Part shown: positions 56,520 to 64,000 of the stretch, in pieces
How positions within the stretch are numbered: position 1 is the stretch's first letter
How the letters are laid out: each line of letters opens with the position of its first letter
NCBI RefSeq assembly: GCF_014649815.1
Contig: NZ_BMTT01000022.1
Coordinates: forward strand, 1-64,000
Source of the DNA: Streptomyces mutabilis
Lineage (GTDB): Bacteria > Actinomycetota > Actinomycetes > Streptomycetales > Streptomycetaceae
Length of the DNA stretch: 64,000 nt
Direction: 5' to 3'
Notes under the pieces: generated by a model
Told to the model about the DNA's origin: nothing
What the model saw: only the letters and a program-made list of their open reading frames with translations
The model's database searches: none
Translations under genes and position numbers: made by a program

Positions 56520-57263
56520 TCAGCCGGCCGCCGGAAGGGTGAACTCGTAGACCAGCGCGTCCTGCCGGGCGTCCAGGAGGAGGTCCGTGATCTCCAGGGG
56601 CCGCGCGTACTGGTCGTGCACTCGCCGGACGACGCGCACCGACGGCGTGTCCGCGAGCCGGGTGATCGTGTCGCGGTGGTGCAGGGTCAGGCCCGCCCCG
56701 CGCATCCAGTCGTACGCCCGCAGCAGCTGCGCCGAGGCGGAACCGTCGGCGCGGCCGCGATAGCGGGCCAGTTCCTCGACCTCGGCCAGGGCCACGGCGG
56801 AGAACGAGGTCACGGCCGTCCGCCGGCCGCTTCCGTCGGCGGTGGCGGACGTGTAGCGGTGCACCAGGGTCGGCCGGCCCGGCGCCAGCCCCAGGGCTTC
56901 GGCGTGCTCCCGTGACGGCGCCTCCCAGGCGACGGTGGCCAGGTCGCCGGTGCGCGGCTCCGCCGCCCGGGCGCCGACCGGGAAGACCAGGGACGCCGGG
57001 CTCTGCGGGGCCGGCCCCGGCAGGGCGACGTGGCTGCCCCGCCGGTCGGTCGCGAGCAGCCCGTCCCGGCGCAGCACTTCCAGGGCCTGCCGTACGGTCT
57101 CCCGGCTCACCCCGAAGTGCTCGGCCAGCCGGCGCTCACCGGGCAGCCGCCCGCCCGGCGGGAAGGTCCCTTCGCGCAGCTCGCCGAGCAGCCGTACGGC
57201 CACCCGCCGGTACAGGGGCGGTGCGTCGGCGGGGGAGTGGTCGTGCGGGGCGGTGCGGACCAT
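56520..57263 (-). CDS. GntR-family (HutC/UTRA subfamily) regulator
   Basis: A 247-residue protein. The N-terminal wHTH (LYRRVAVRLLGELREGTFPPGGRLPGERRLAEHFGVSRETVRQALEVLRRDG) is followed by a UTRA effector domain (about 95-245: APSREHAEALGLAPGRPTLVHRYTSAT, TSFSAVALAEV, RDTITRLADTP, PLEITDLLLDARQDALVYEF). HutC-type regulators sense small sugars or amino acids. A dre-like palindrome lies 64-79 bp upstream and probably mediates autoregulation. It is downstream of and co-directional with the acetylxylan esterase gene. Confidence 0.9.
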   Translation of the reverse strand: MVRTAPHDHSPADAPPLYRRVAVRLLGELREGTFPPGGRLPGERRLAEHFGVSRETVRQALEVLRRDGLLATDRRGSHVALPGPAPQSPASLVFPVGARAAEPRTGDLATVAWEAPSREHAEALGLAPGRPTLVHRYTSATADGSGRRTAVTSFSAVALAEVEELARYRGRADGSASAQLLRAYDWMRGAGLTLHHRDTITRLADTPSVRVVRRVHDQYARPLEITDLLLDARQDALVYEFTLPAAG

Positions 57264-57320
57264 GCCGCGCCCTCCTGTCGGTGACGTACGGTAGCCGCGC
57301 GGGCCCGGTGCGCCACCAGA

Positions 57321-57342
57321 AGTATCATTGGTCTAAACCAGC
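57321..57342 (-). promoter_or_regulatory. dre-like HutC operator and -10 of the GntR gene
   Basis: ATTGGTCTAAACCAGC (57327-57342) contains the inverted repeat TGGT-CTAA-ACCA. It resembles the DasR/HutC-type consensus ACTGGTCTAGACCAGT at about 12 of 16 positions. On the GntR coding strand it directly precedes GATACT (57321-57326), a good -10, so the operator would overlap the promoter spacer and allow steric repression. Confidence 0.65.
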
Positions 57343-57442
57343 AGGGAAGGGTCGTCTGCCGGTTCGGCCGAAACTGCACCGGCGCGTCGACCGTCCGTCA
57401 CCACCCCACAAGGTGCCGTACAGGGCCCCCGCCCCGTCCCGG

Positions 57443-58411
57443 TCAGAGGTAGGACCGCAGCCAGCGGAGCTTGGCGGCCTCCTGGAAGGGCCCGCCGCCC
57501 TCGTGGTCGTTGAAGTCGTACACCTCGATCGCCTTGTCGTCGTGCGCCCAGGCGTTGAACGCCGCGAAGACGGTCGACGGCGGGCAGGTCTGGTCCTCCA
57601 GGGCCGCCGAGAAGAGTGCGGGGGCGCGGCCGCGCGCCGCGAAGTGCACCCCGTCGAAGTAGGACAGCGTGCGCAGCGCGTCCTCGGTCCGGCCGCGGTG
57701 CGTCTTGAGGTACAGGCCGATCTCCCGGTAGGGGTGCCGGTCGGTGAGCGTGGTCGCGCGCGGGAAGTCGCACAGGAACGGCACGTCCGGCGCGACCGCC
57801 CTCAGGTCCGGCACCAGCCCGCCGACGGCGATCGTGATGCCGCCGCCCTGGCTTCCGCCGAGGGCGACCGTGCGGGCCGCGTCGGTCAGCGGGTGAGAAC
57901 GCGCCGCCTCCACCGCGCGCACGGCGTCGGTGAAGACGCGGCGGTAGTAGTAGTTCTCCGGGGTGTCCAGGCCACGGGTCATGAATCCCGGGTACGCGGG
58001 GGAGCCGCCGACCGGGTCGGCGGTGCCGCCACCGCCGCCCCATGCGCTGCCCTGACCGCGGGTGTCCATGACGAAGTGGGCCCGCCCCGTGGACGCCCAC
58101 AGCAGGTGTTCGTGCGGCAGTCCGCGCCCGCCGCCGTACCCCACGAACTCCACGACCAGCGGCAACGGCTCCTCCGCCCCGGCGGGCAGCGTCAGCCAGC
58201 CCTTCACCGGGTGGCCGCCGAACCCGGCGAAGGTCACGTCGTACACCCGCACCGTGGACAGTCCCGCGTCCACCGGCTCGAAGCGGGCGGCCAGTTCGTG
58301 CTCGCGGGCCTCGGCGAGCGTCTTGCTCCAGAAGGCGTCGAAGTCCTCGGGCTCGGCCGACGCGCTGCGGTACGTGCGGAGTTCGTCGAGCGGAAGGTCG
58401 AACAGGGCCAT
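57443..58411 (-). CDS. axeA: acetylxylan esterase / cephalosporin-C deacetylase family
   Basis: A 322-residue carbohydrate esterase family 7 protein that removes acetyl groups from xylo-oligosaccharides and other acetylated substrates. Catalytic triad: Ser187 (GGSQGG), Asp273 (EDQTCPPS), His303 (NDHEGGG). Also RGQGSAWG and N-terminal MALFDLPLDELRTY, LDTPENYYYRRVFTDAVRAVE. Length and motifs match family 7 closely. No signal peptide, so it is intracellular, complementing import of acetylated xylo-oligosaccharides by a bxl-like system. An inverted repeat sits in its promoter region. Confidence 0.9.
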   Translation of the reverse strand: MALFDLPLDELRTYRSASAEPEDFDAFWSKTLAEAREHELAARFEPVDAGLSTVRVYDVTFAGFGGHPVKGWLTLPAGAEEPLPLVVEFVGYGGGRGLPHEHLLWASTGRAHFVMDTRGQGSAWGGGGGTADPVGGSPAYPGFMTRGLDTPENYYYRRVFTDAVRAVEAARSHPLTDAARTVALGGSQGGGITIAVGGLVPDLRAVAPDVPFLCDFPRATTLTDRHPYREIGLYLKTHRGRTEDALRTLSYFDGVHFAARGRAPALFSAALEDQTCPPSTVFAAFNAWAHDDKAIEVYDFNDHEGGGPFQEAAKLRWLRSYL

Positions 58412-58446
58412 CGAGAACCGCCTTTGCTGAAGAGTCGGTGCCGGAC

Positions 58447-58469
58447 CGTACGGATGATCACACCGTACG
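58447..58469. promoter_or_regulatory. inverted repeat upstream of acetylxylan esterase
   Basis: CGTACGG (58447-58453) and CCGTACG (58463-58469) form a 7-bp perfect inverted repeat with a 9-bp spacer, 36-58 bp upstream of the esterase ATG. Position and symmetry suit a repressor operator; the binding protein is unknown. Confidence 0.45.
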
Positions 58470-58616
58470 TGAGTGATCGGAGGTCTCGCCAGATCCCATG
58501 GAGGATTCCGTCGGCGTTCGGTCCGTCGAACCGCAGGTCAGGGGCGTCTGAGTGCGGGGACGGCGAGTCGGCGGCCTTCGACGGCCGGTGCAGGAGGTCG
58601 GGTCAACGGCCCTCGG

Positions 58617-59204
58617 TCAGGCCCGGCGATGGGTCCACTGCGGTTCAATCAGGGCCCAGTCGCGGTCCCACTCGGCCAGTCGGCGCCGCAGGGTCACCTT
58701 GCGCACGGCGCAGTGCGCGAGGAGCACCGCGAGCGCCGCTCCGATGGTCGTGCAGGCACCGACGGTCACGCTGTGCTGCAGGACGGCGGAGGCGTCCGTC
58801 GGCTCCGGTACGTTCCGGCCGCGGGAGTCCAGCCACACGTCCACCGCGTCGCCGTGCCGGCTACCGGCCGGGACCCGGGCCGTGGTCGTTCGTTCCGCGC
58901 CGTCCGGCGTGGTCCAGCGCACGGTCGCACGGTAGGAGTACTGCCCGCCCCCCTGTACCGACGGGAGGGTGTCCGGGGTGCTCCTGTCGTCCACCGTCGC
59001 ACGCACGCGGTGCCGCTCGGCCCGCTGCTCCGCCGCGACCGCCTGAGCCCCGCCGTGGCTCCACGACGCGGTGGCCGCTCCCAGCAGCGGTGCCCCCATG
59101 AACAGCAGGAGGGCGACGGCCAGGATCGTCCACCCCTCGACGACGTCCGACCGGCGTCGCAGCGGATTGCGCCGCAGGCGCCAGCCGCGCACCCGGGTTC
59201 GCAT
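58617..59204 (-). CDS. Rv1733c-like membrane protein (paralogue)
   Basis: A 195-residue protein from the ATG at 59204. Basic N-terminus with the RLRRNPLRRRSDVVEGW signature, a first TM segment (TILAVALLLFMGAPLLGAA), an extracytoplasmic domain containing RHRVRATVDD and TVRWTTPDGAERTTTARVPAG, a second TM segment (VTVGACTTIGAALAVLLAH) and a basic C-terminal tail. Same architecture as the protein at 2641-3294. Function unknown. Confidence 0.83.
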   Translation of the reverse strand: MRTRVRGWRLRRNPLRRRSDVVEGWTILAVALLLFMGAPLLGAATASWSHGGAQAVAAEQRAERHRVRATVDDRSTPDTLPSVQGGGQYSYRATVRWTTPDGAERTTTARVPAGSRHGDAVDVWLDSRGRNVPEPTDASAVLQHSVTVGACTTIGAALAVLLAHCAVRKVTLRRRLAEWDRDWALIEPQWTHRRA

Positions 59205-59350
59205 GTCGACCTCCGCGCCTCGTGTGCGAGTGCCCGCAGTGTTCGGGTACCCCGTACGGCCGGCCTCGTTCGCCCCGTCGGCACCCAGATCGCGGCGCAC
59301 CCGGAAGGCTTCCCCCCCGGAACGCAAAGGATCTCGCAAGCAGCGCAGGA

Positions 59351-60127
59351 TCAGCCGAAGCGTTCGATCCGGATGCGCTTCACCGGCTGGCCGGTCGCCA
59401 CCAGCAGGCGCGAGGCGTGCTCCGCGAAGGAGTTGGAGCCGCACACGTACGCCTCCCAGCCCCCGGCGGGCGGCTCGGACAGCAGCGGCGCCAGGTGTGC
59501 TGCCGTCATCCGGCCCACGGGCGTGCCGGCCGGCGCGCTCCGGGTGAACACCGGAATCGTCTCCGCGCCCAGCTCACGGGCGTAGATCAGTTCCTCGGGG
59601 CTGCGGGCGGACACCAGCATCCGCAGCGGGACCGTCAGGGCCCGCTCCCGGTGGTGGCGGACCATCGACATCAGCGGTACGACCCCGGAGCCCGCGCCCA
59701 CCAGCAGGGCGGGCCGGTCGCCGGGCCAGGCGAAGAAGCCGCTCAGCGGGCCGCGCACCTCGATGCGGTCGCCCGGCCGGGCGACCCGGTGGAACCAGCC
59801 GGACACCTCGCCGTCCTCGACGTGGTCGAGGGTCAGCTCGATGTGTCCCGAGTCGTCCGGCGCGGAGGCCAGCGAGTAGTGCCGCTGGGCCACGTAACCG
59901 TCCTCGGCGGTGAGCCGCAGCATCAGGTGCTGCCCGGGGAGGTGGCCCGCCCAGCCGGGGACCGCGAACCGGAAGGTGGACGCGCGGGGCGTCTCCCGGC
60001 GGATCTCCGTGAGGGTGGCCGTCTGCCACCTCGCGGCCACCTCGCCCGCCACCTCGATGCGTCCCGGCACGGCGAACCGCGTCGGGGGAGTGAAGGCCGC
60101 CGTCGTGTGCGTCGTCGTCTCAGTCAC
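59351..60127 (-). CDS. FAD/NAD(P)-binding ferredoxin-reductase-type oxidoreductase
   Basis: A 258-residue protein from the GTG at 60127, overlapping the preceding gene by 8 bp. FAD-binding motif RHYSLAS, NAD(P)-binding VGAGSGVVPLMSM and a C-terminal YVCGSNSF place it in the FNR-like family. There is no 2Fe-2S domain. Translational coupling to a molybdopterin oxidoreductase suggests it supplies electrons to, or accepts them from, that enzyme, replacing a membrane haem partner such as MsrQ (inference). Confidence 0.87.
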   Translation of the reverse strand: MTETTTHTTAAFTPPTRFAVPGRIEVAGEVAARWQTATLTEIRRETPRASTFRFAVPGWAGHLPGQHLMLRLTAEDGYVAQRHYSLASAPDDSGHIELTLDHVEDGEVSGWFHRVARPGDRIEVRGPLSGFFAWPGDRPALLVGAGSGVVPLMSMVRHHRERALTVPLRMLVSARSPEELIYARELGAETIPVFTRSAPAGTPVGRMTAAHLAPLLSEPPAGGWEAYVCGSNSFAEHASRLLVATGQPVKRIRIERFG

Positions 60128-60725
60128 CGGAGTACCGCTGCTCCTGCCAGGGGTTGCCGCGCGCGTGGTAGCCGTTCCGCTCCCAGAAGCCCGGCTCGTC
60201 GTGGTCGAGGAGCTCCAGGCCGGCGATCCACTTGACGCTCTTCCAGAAGTAGAGGTGCGGCACCACGAGTCGTGCCGGGCCGCCGTGCTCGGGGGCGAGC
60301 GGTTGTCCGCCGTACTCCCAGACAATCCATGCGCGCCCGCCGGTCAGGTCCGCGAGCGGCAGGTTCGCGGTGTAACCGGTGTGCGCGTAGGCGACGGCGT
60401 GCGTGGCGGAGGGCAGGGGAGCCGCCGCCTCCAGGAAGGCGTCCAGGGACACGCCCGCGAACCGCACCCCGAACTTCGACCAGCCGGTCACACAGTGGAT
60501 GTCGCCCTCGTACGCCGACGCCTGCAGGCGGTGGGCGCCCGCCCAGTCCCAGGTGCGCGCCTCGGCTACCAGGCCGCCGACGCGGAAGGTCCAGTCGGCG
60601 GGTGACAGCTCGGGCGTGACCTCGGCGGACAGCACGGGCCAGTCGTCGCCGGCGTCGTACTGGCCGGGCGGCAGCCCCGGCCGGGCGCCGCGCGGGCGCC
60701 CGGTGAAGCCTCGGGTGGTGTTCAT
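60120..60725 (-). CDS. sulfite-oxidase-type molybdopterin-dependent oxidoreductase
   Basis: A 201-residue protein from the ATG at 60725. The oxidoreductase molybdopterin-binding fold is compact, with WTFRVGGLV, Mo-ligand Cys78 in DIHCVTGWSKFGVRFAGVSL, AYAHTGYTANLPLADL and GGPARLVVPHLYFWKSVKWI. No signal peptide or dimerisation domain, so it is a small cytosolic YedY/SO-like protein rather than an exported MsrP. It is the first gene of a coupled pair with the flavin oxidoreductase. The physiological substrate is unknown; S- or N-oxide reduction is plausible. Confidence 0.87.
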   Translation of the reverse strand: MNTTRGFTGRPRGARPGLPPGQYDAGDDWPVLSAEVTPELSPADWTFRVGGLVAEARTWDWAGAHRLQASAYEGDIHCVTGWSKFGVRFAGVSLDAFLEAAAPLPSATHAVAYAHTGYTANLPLADLTGGRAWIVWEYGGQPLAPEHGGPARLVVPHLYFWKSVKWIAGLELLDHDEPGFWERNGYHARGNPWQEQRYSGD

Positions 60726-60817
60726 GCGGTCGGGCCTTTCGAACCGGCGCGAGGGGGTGACGCGGCCGGCGTGGTCAGTGCGTACGCGGTCAACCGTACG
60801 TGTCCCCGGACCGGAAC

Positions 60818-61312
60818 TCAGTCCCGGTCCTCGTGGTGCGCGGCGCCCTGCCACGCGTTGTACCGCTCCAGATACGCGGCGAAGCGGACCAGGTCCTCCT
60901 CGGGCCAGTCCGCGAGACGCTCCCGGAAGGCGGTGCGGCGGCTCTCGGTGACCTGGGCCAGGATGCGCCGCCCGGCTTCCGTCAGGTGCAGGATTCGGAC
61001 GCGGTGGTCGTCCGGGTCGACGCGCCGTTCGACCAGCTCGATGCGCTCCAGCGCGGACACCTGGCGGCTGACGGTGGACTTGTCCAGGGCGTAGTGGGCG
61101 GCCAGGTCGGCGGCCCGGCAGCCGCCGCGTTCCTCCAGGTGACCGAGGAGCGTGTACGACACCAGGGACAGCTCCGGGTGCATGCGCCCGGCGGAGGCGC
61201 GGGCTCGGCGCGCGAAGGTCGTCAGCTCTTGCTGGATCGTCTCCACGGCCGCGGCCGCCGTGCGGTCGCCGGGGGTGACCGTCGTCTCATCGGGCGGCCG
61301 GTCCGTCCTCAC
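60818..61312 (-). CDS. MarR-family transcriptional regulator with palindromic operator
   Basis: A 164-residue protein from the GTG at 61312 (GGAGGAGG ribosome site). The wHTH reads AADLAAHYALDKSTVSRQVSALERIELVER, the wing DPDDHRVRILHLTEAGRRIL, with N- and C-terminal dimerisation helices. A perfect 17-bp palindrome lies directly upstream, indicating autoregulation. It is upstream of the molybdopterin pair on the same strand and divergent from a decayed gene region, so its original target may be lost. Confidence 0.9.
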   Translation of the reverse strand: MRTDRPPDETTVTPGDRTAAAAVETIQQELTTFARRARASAGRMHPELSLVSYTLLGHLEERGGCRAADLAAHYALDKSTVSRQVSALERIELVERRVDPDDHRVRILHLTEAGRRILAQVTESRRTAFRERLADWPEEDLVRFAAYLERYNAWQGAAHHEDRD

Positions 61313-61332
61313 AGGTCCTCCTCCACGGTGCT

Positions 61333-61375
61333 AGTTGTAGAGTACAACTTGCGGTAAGAGTTGTATAGGTCAACC
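61333..61375. promoter_or_regulatory. double MarR operator
   Basis: AGTTGTA-GAG-TACAACT (61333-61349) is a perfect 7-3-7 inverted repeat. A second, weaker copy AGTTGTATAGGTCAACC (61359-61375) keeps AGTTG and CAACC half-sites. The two centres are 26 bp apart. Both lie upstream of the MarR gene and overlap a TTGACC hexamer on its coding strand. Confidence 0.75.
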
Positions 61376-61419
61376 ATCAGCCGGCCATCACGGGAACCTT
61401 CGAGGTCGTGCGCGTTTGG

Positions 61420-62090
61420 AGTCGCACGCCCCGCGCCGCGTACTGACGGGCCTGATCACCCCGCTCCTGACGTGCGTCGGGACGGGACACGCGTACATGG
61501 GGGCCTTCGCCGCCCGAGCCGAGCCACCTCCCGGTCGCCGTCGTGGGCGCCATGGCCGCCGAGAAGGTCTTCACCTCGACCGCCGAACGGCAGGGCGTCC
61601 CCCAGAAGGTGACCGACGTGGCCACCCCGGTCGACGACGACCCCACCGGACAGCGGTGTCGTCGTCGTGGTCAGTGGCATCGGCGCCCTGCTCGCCGGAC
61701 CGGTGTTCCGACTGGCCCACCACGGCCGCGCCGGACCTGTGGCGCCCACAGCCTGCTGTACTTCGACGGCGACGGGCTGGGCCGCAGCGTCCGGTCGCCG
61801 ATCGCCTGGCGTCTCCTCGGCCTCCGCCTCCTCGAAGGCCGTGGACGGGGACGTGCTCCCACGTTCGCCGGACCGCGCGTGATTCGGCTGGTCGGGGGTC
61901 GGTGCGGGTGTCGTGCCGGACCGCCTCGCGCAGGGCTGCTAGAGCCGTGACCAGGAGGGCGAGCAGCAGGCGTCTGATCATCTGGGGTAGGGTGACCGTC
62001 GGCCGCGGGCAGTCCCGGCCGTCGGACATCAAGGAGGTGGGACCCATTACCGCTGTGTCGGCCCGGGTGCTCTCACCTTACGGCAGTGCG
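61420..62090 (+). pseudogene. decayed gene(s) of unknown family divergent from MarR
   Basis: Strong third-position GC bias persists but switches frame. One piece reads VVGAMAAEKVFTSTAERQGVPQKVTDVATPVDDD (about 61534-61650), the next VVVVVSGIGALLAGPVFRLAHHGRAGPV (about 61655-61740), and a third LLYFDGDGLGRSVRSPIAWRLLGLRLLEG (about 61752-61840). No single frame is open across them and no start is evident. I do not recognise the family. Nothing clear is seen in 61900-62150. Confidence 0.45.
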
Positions 62091-62150
62091 GTCACCGGCA
62101 ACGGATGACCGTGAGAGCGCCCTTCGGTTCGCGAAAGGCTCTCGGCTTCC

Positions 62151-62984
62151 ATGCCCCCACTGTCTTCATCGTCCCCTCTCCCCTCTCCCTTCTCCGCGTC
62201 CTTGCCCTCTCCTGACGCCGTCGTGGCCGCGCTGCGCACCGCCGGCTGCGTCTTCGCCGAGGACGAGGCCGAGTTGATCCTCGCCACCGCCCGCACCGCC
62301 GGGGAACTCCTCGCCCTGGTGGACCGCCGCGTCAGTGGCCTGCCCCTCGAACTCGTCCTCGGCTGGGCCGGCTTCCGGGGCCTGCGCATCGCCGTCGCGC
62401 CCGGCGTCTTCGTGCCCCGCCGCCGTACCGAGTTCCTGGTGACCGAGGCCCTGGCGCAGGCGCCGGACGCGGCCGTCGTCGTGGACCTGTGCTGCGGCTC
62501 CGGCGCGGTGGGCGCCGCCCTGGCCGCCGCGCTGGACCGGCCCGAGGTGCACGCCGCCGACGTCGACCCCGCCGCCGTGCACTGCGCCCGCGGCAACCTC
62601 GCCGACGCCGGAGGGCGGGTGTACGCCGGGGACCTGTTCGACGCGCTGCCCGACACGGTGCGCGGCCGCGTGGACATCCTGGCGGCCAACGTGCCCTACG
62701 TTCCCACCGGCGAGGTCCCCCTGCTGCCCGCCGAGGCCCGGGACCACGAGCCGCTGGTCGCCCTCGACGGCGGCGCCGACGGCCTGGACGTGCTGCGCAG
62801 GGTCGCCGCCGGGGCACCGGACTGGCTCGCGCCCGGTGGCTGCCTGCTGGTCGAGACGAGCGAACGTCAGGCACCGGCGGCCGTCGACGCCTTCACCCGG
62901 GTGGGGCTCGCGACCCGTCTCGCGGTCTGCGAGGAGCTGTACGCCCATGTGGTGATCGGCGTCAGGGAGCCCGGCCTGGGCTAG
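62151..62984 (+). CDS. putative protein N5-glutamine methyltransferase (PrmC-like)
   Basis: A 277-residue protein. GYVFVPRR-like FVPRRRTEFLV, methyltransferase motif VVDLCCGSGAVGAAL, VHAADVDPAAVHCARGNL and the NVPY catalytic motif (Asn180, in LAANVPYVPTGEVPLLP) identify a PrmC/HemK-type enzyme. NVPY replaces the standard NPPY, a common variant in a second actinobacterial family. It is therefore likely a paralogue of the release-factor methyltransferase with an unknown target. ATG start at 62151 gives a Ser/Pro-rich leader; a later start near residue 16 is possible. Its 3' end overlaps the convergent phosphatase gene by 23 bp. Confidence 0.85.
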   Translation: MPPLSSSSPLPSPFSASLPSPDAVVAALRTAGCVFAEDEAELILATARTAGELLALVDRRVSGLPLELVLGWAGFRGLRIAVAPGVFVPRRRTEFLVTEALAQAPDAAVVVDLCCGSGAVGAALAAALDRPEVHAADVDPAAVHCARGNLADAGGRVYAGDLFDALPDTVRGRVDILAANVPYVPTGEVPLLPAEARDHEPLVALDGGADGLDVLRRVAAGAPDWLAPGGCLLVETSERQAPAAVDAFTRVGLATRLAVCEELYAHVVIGVREPGLG

Positions 62985-64000
62985 GCGGGTCCGGCGGCGT
63001 GGCCCGGGCGATCAACAGGGCCACGTCGTCGGAGTTCTCCGGCTCGTGCAGCGTGCGCAGGAGCAGATCGCACACCTCTTCCAGCGGGCGGTCCGGCCCC
63101 TCCAGCAGCGCAAGGAGCGCGTCGAGCCGCTCGTCGAGCGGATGCCTGCGCGTCTCGACGAGACCGTCGGTGTAGAGCACCAGCCGGTCACCCGGTTCGA
63201 GGTCCACCGTGGTGGTCGAGAACGGGATCCCGCCTACCCCGAGCGGTACCCCGGTGGGCAGGTCCAGCAGCTCGGGCGGACGGCCGGCCCGCAGGCGGAC
63301 CGGCGGCAGGTGGCCGGCGTTGGCGATCCGGCACTGCCGCAGGTGCGGGTCGTGGACGGCGTAGACACAGGTGGCGATGGCCTGGTCCAGGCCGGCCGTG
63401 GTCCGGTCGAGGTGCTCGAGCAGGAACGCCGGATCGAGGTCGAGGGCGGCCAGGGTGTTCGTCGCCGTGCGCAGCCGTCCCATGGAGGCCGCCGCCGCGA
63501 TGCCGCTGCCCATCACGTCGCCCACCACGAGCGCGGTCTTGCAGCCCTCCAGACCGATCACGTCGAACCAGTCGCCGCCGACCTCGCTGGTGGCCTCGGC
63601 CGGCTGGTAGCGGGAAGCGACCTCCAGTCCGCCCGTCACCGGTGGATGACTGGGCAGCAGACTGCGCTGGAGGGTGAGGGCGGCGTCGCGGGCGTTCTGG
63701 TACCAGCGGGCGTTGTCGATCTGGAGCGCCGCCCGGACGGCCAGCTCGCGGGCGAGCAGCAGGTCGTCCTCGCCGAACGGCAGCGGATTGCCCATCCGCT
63801 TGAGGTCCAGGGCACCGAGCACCTCGCCCCGCGCGATCAGCGGCACGGCCAGGTAGGAGTGCACGCCCGCCCGGCGCAGCAGTTCGGCCGCCTCGGGAGA
63901 GCGGGCGATCCGCGGCAGGTCCTTCTCGGACACCCGCTCCACCATCACCGGCCGGCCCGTGCGCACGCACTCGGTGACCAGGCGGTCCGGCCCGTACCGG
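62962..64000 (-). CDS. GAF-domain SpoIIE/PP2C serine phosphatase (5' end beyond window)
   Basis: At least 346 residues; the frame is open to the window end, so the N-terminus is missing. The visible part begins inside a GAF domain (AGVHSYLAVPLIARGEVLGALDLKR, FGEDDLLLARELAVRAALQIDNARWY). A SpoIIE-type PP2C domain follows (ALTLQRSLLPSHPP, YQPAEATSEVGGDWFDVI, VGDVMGSGIAAAASMG, ANAGHLPPVRL, LVLYTDGLVETR, DDVALLIAR). Metal-binding aspartates of GGDWFD and GDVMG are present. Such proteins dephosphorylate anti-sigma antagonists in partner-switching systems. A kinase domain at the missing N-terminus or PAS domains are possible. Confidence 0.9.
   Translation of the reverse strand, partial: RYGPDRLVTECVRTGRPVMVERVSEKDLPRIARSPEAAELLRRAGVHSYLAVPLIARGEVLGALDLKRMGNPLPFGEDDLLLARELAVRAALQIDNARWYQNARDAALTLQRSLLPSHPPVTGGLEVASRYQPAEATSEVGGDWFDVIGLEGCKTALVVGDVMGSGIAAAASMGRLRTATNTLAALDLDPAFLLEHLDRTTAGLDQAIATCVYAVHDPHLRQCRIANAGHLPPVRLRAGRPPELLDLPTGVPLGVGGIPFSTTTVDLEPGDRLVLYTDGLVETRRHPLDERLDALLALLEGPDRPLEEVCDLLLRTLHEPENSDDVALLIARATPPDPPSPGRAP

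Overview
The window looks like chromosomal DNA from a Streptomyces or close relative. It has very high GC with strong GC bias at third codon positions. Families typical of the genus are present: DUF6643-like Pro-rich protein, Rv1733c-like membrane proteins, a TerD protein, HpnB, large GAPDH, type-2 ArgG, PucR and GAF-PucR regulators, and a sugar ABC importer with no ATPase gene of its own. The mix of primary metabolism, catabolic modules and many broken genes suggests a chromosome arm or arm-proximal region. No rRNA, tRNA, CRISPR array, intact IS element, prophage or origin was seen.

Layout. 0-6.4 kb: beta-helix/AAA+ ATPase fusion, Rv1733c-like membrane protein, MOSC protein, Pro-rich protein and divergent TerD protein. 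6.4-11.4 kb: HpnB-type glycosyltransferase, racemase family protein, small membrane protein, apolipoprotein N-acyltransferase (Lnt) and NUDIX hydrolase. 11.4-15.8 kb: a probable hydroxy-acid module (3-hydroxybutyrate dehydrogenase, GAF/PucR regulator, metabolite:H+ symporter) whose two outer promoters share a CACATGTG site. 15.8-16.9 kb: decayed DNA with a hexamer repeat and a PhzF remnant. 16.9-20 kb: Tat-exported MBL hydrolase, and a penicillin-recognising serine hydrolase divergent from a LysR regulator. 20-24 kb: gene debris, DUF1264 protein, membrane/spermidine-synthase fusion, DUF2809 protein and a broken PD40 protein.

24-30.7 kb is a xylo-oligosaccharide operon resembling bxlEFGA with its LacI regulator. 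30.8-32.3 kb holds two broken genes around a DHFR-like protein. 32.4-37.1 kb is a PucR-gabT-gabD GABA module. Next come argG with ARG-box-like sites, a large secreted GH87 alpha-1,3-glucanase and a membrane PLC-like protein. A deletion scar at 44.7-45.7 kb joins a peptide/sialate-type ABC ATPase remnant to a nanE remnant. 45.7-53.7 kb carries GAPDH, SRPBCC, SseB, MarR, a broken ArsR-like gene, UppP, fatty-acid desaturase, glutaminase and D,D-carboxypeptidase.

53.9-64 kb contains a short Rho paralogue, a broken PadR gene, a methyltransferase, a HutC-type GntR regulator with a dre-like operator, acetylxylan esterase, a second Rv1733c-like protein, a molybdopterin oxidoreductase with its flavin reductase, a MarR regulator with a perfect palindromic operator, a PrmC-like methyltransferase, and a GAF/SpoIIE phosphatase running off the end.

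The most notable finding is the Rho paralogue at 53950-55089. Its ATPase core is intact, but the aromatic residues of the primary RNA-binding site appear to be replaced (by Lys, His and Ser). Also notable are the shared operator candidate of the hydroxybutyrate module and the density of broken genes, at least eight in 64 kb. Some single-base frameshifts could be assembly errors.
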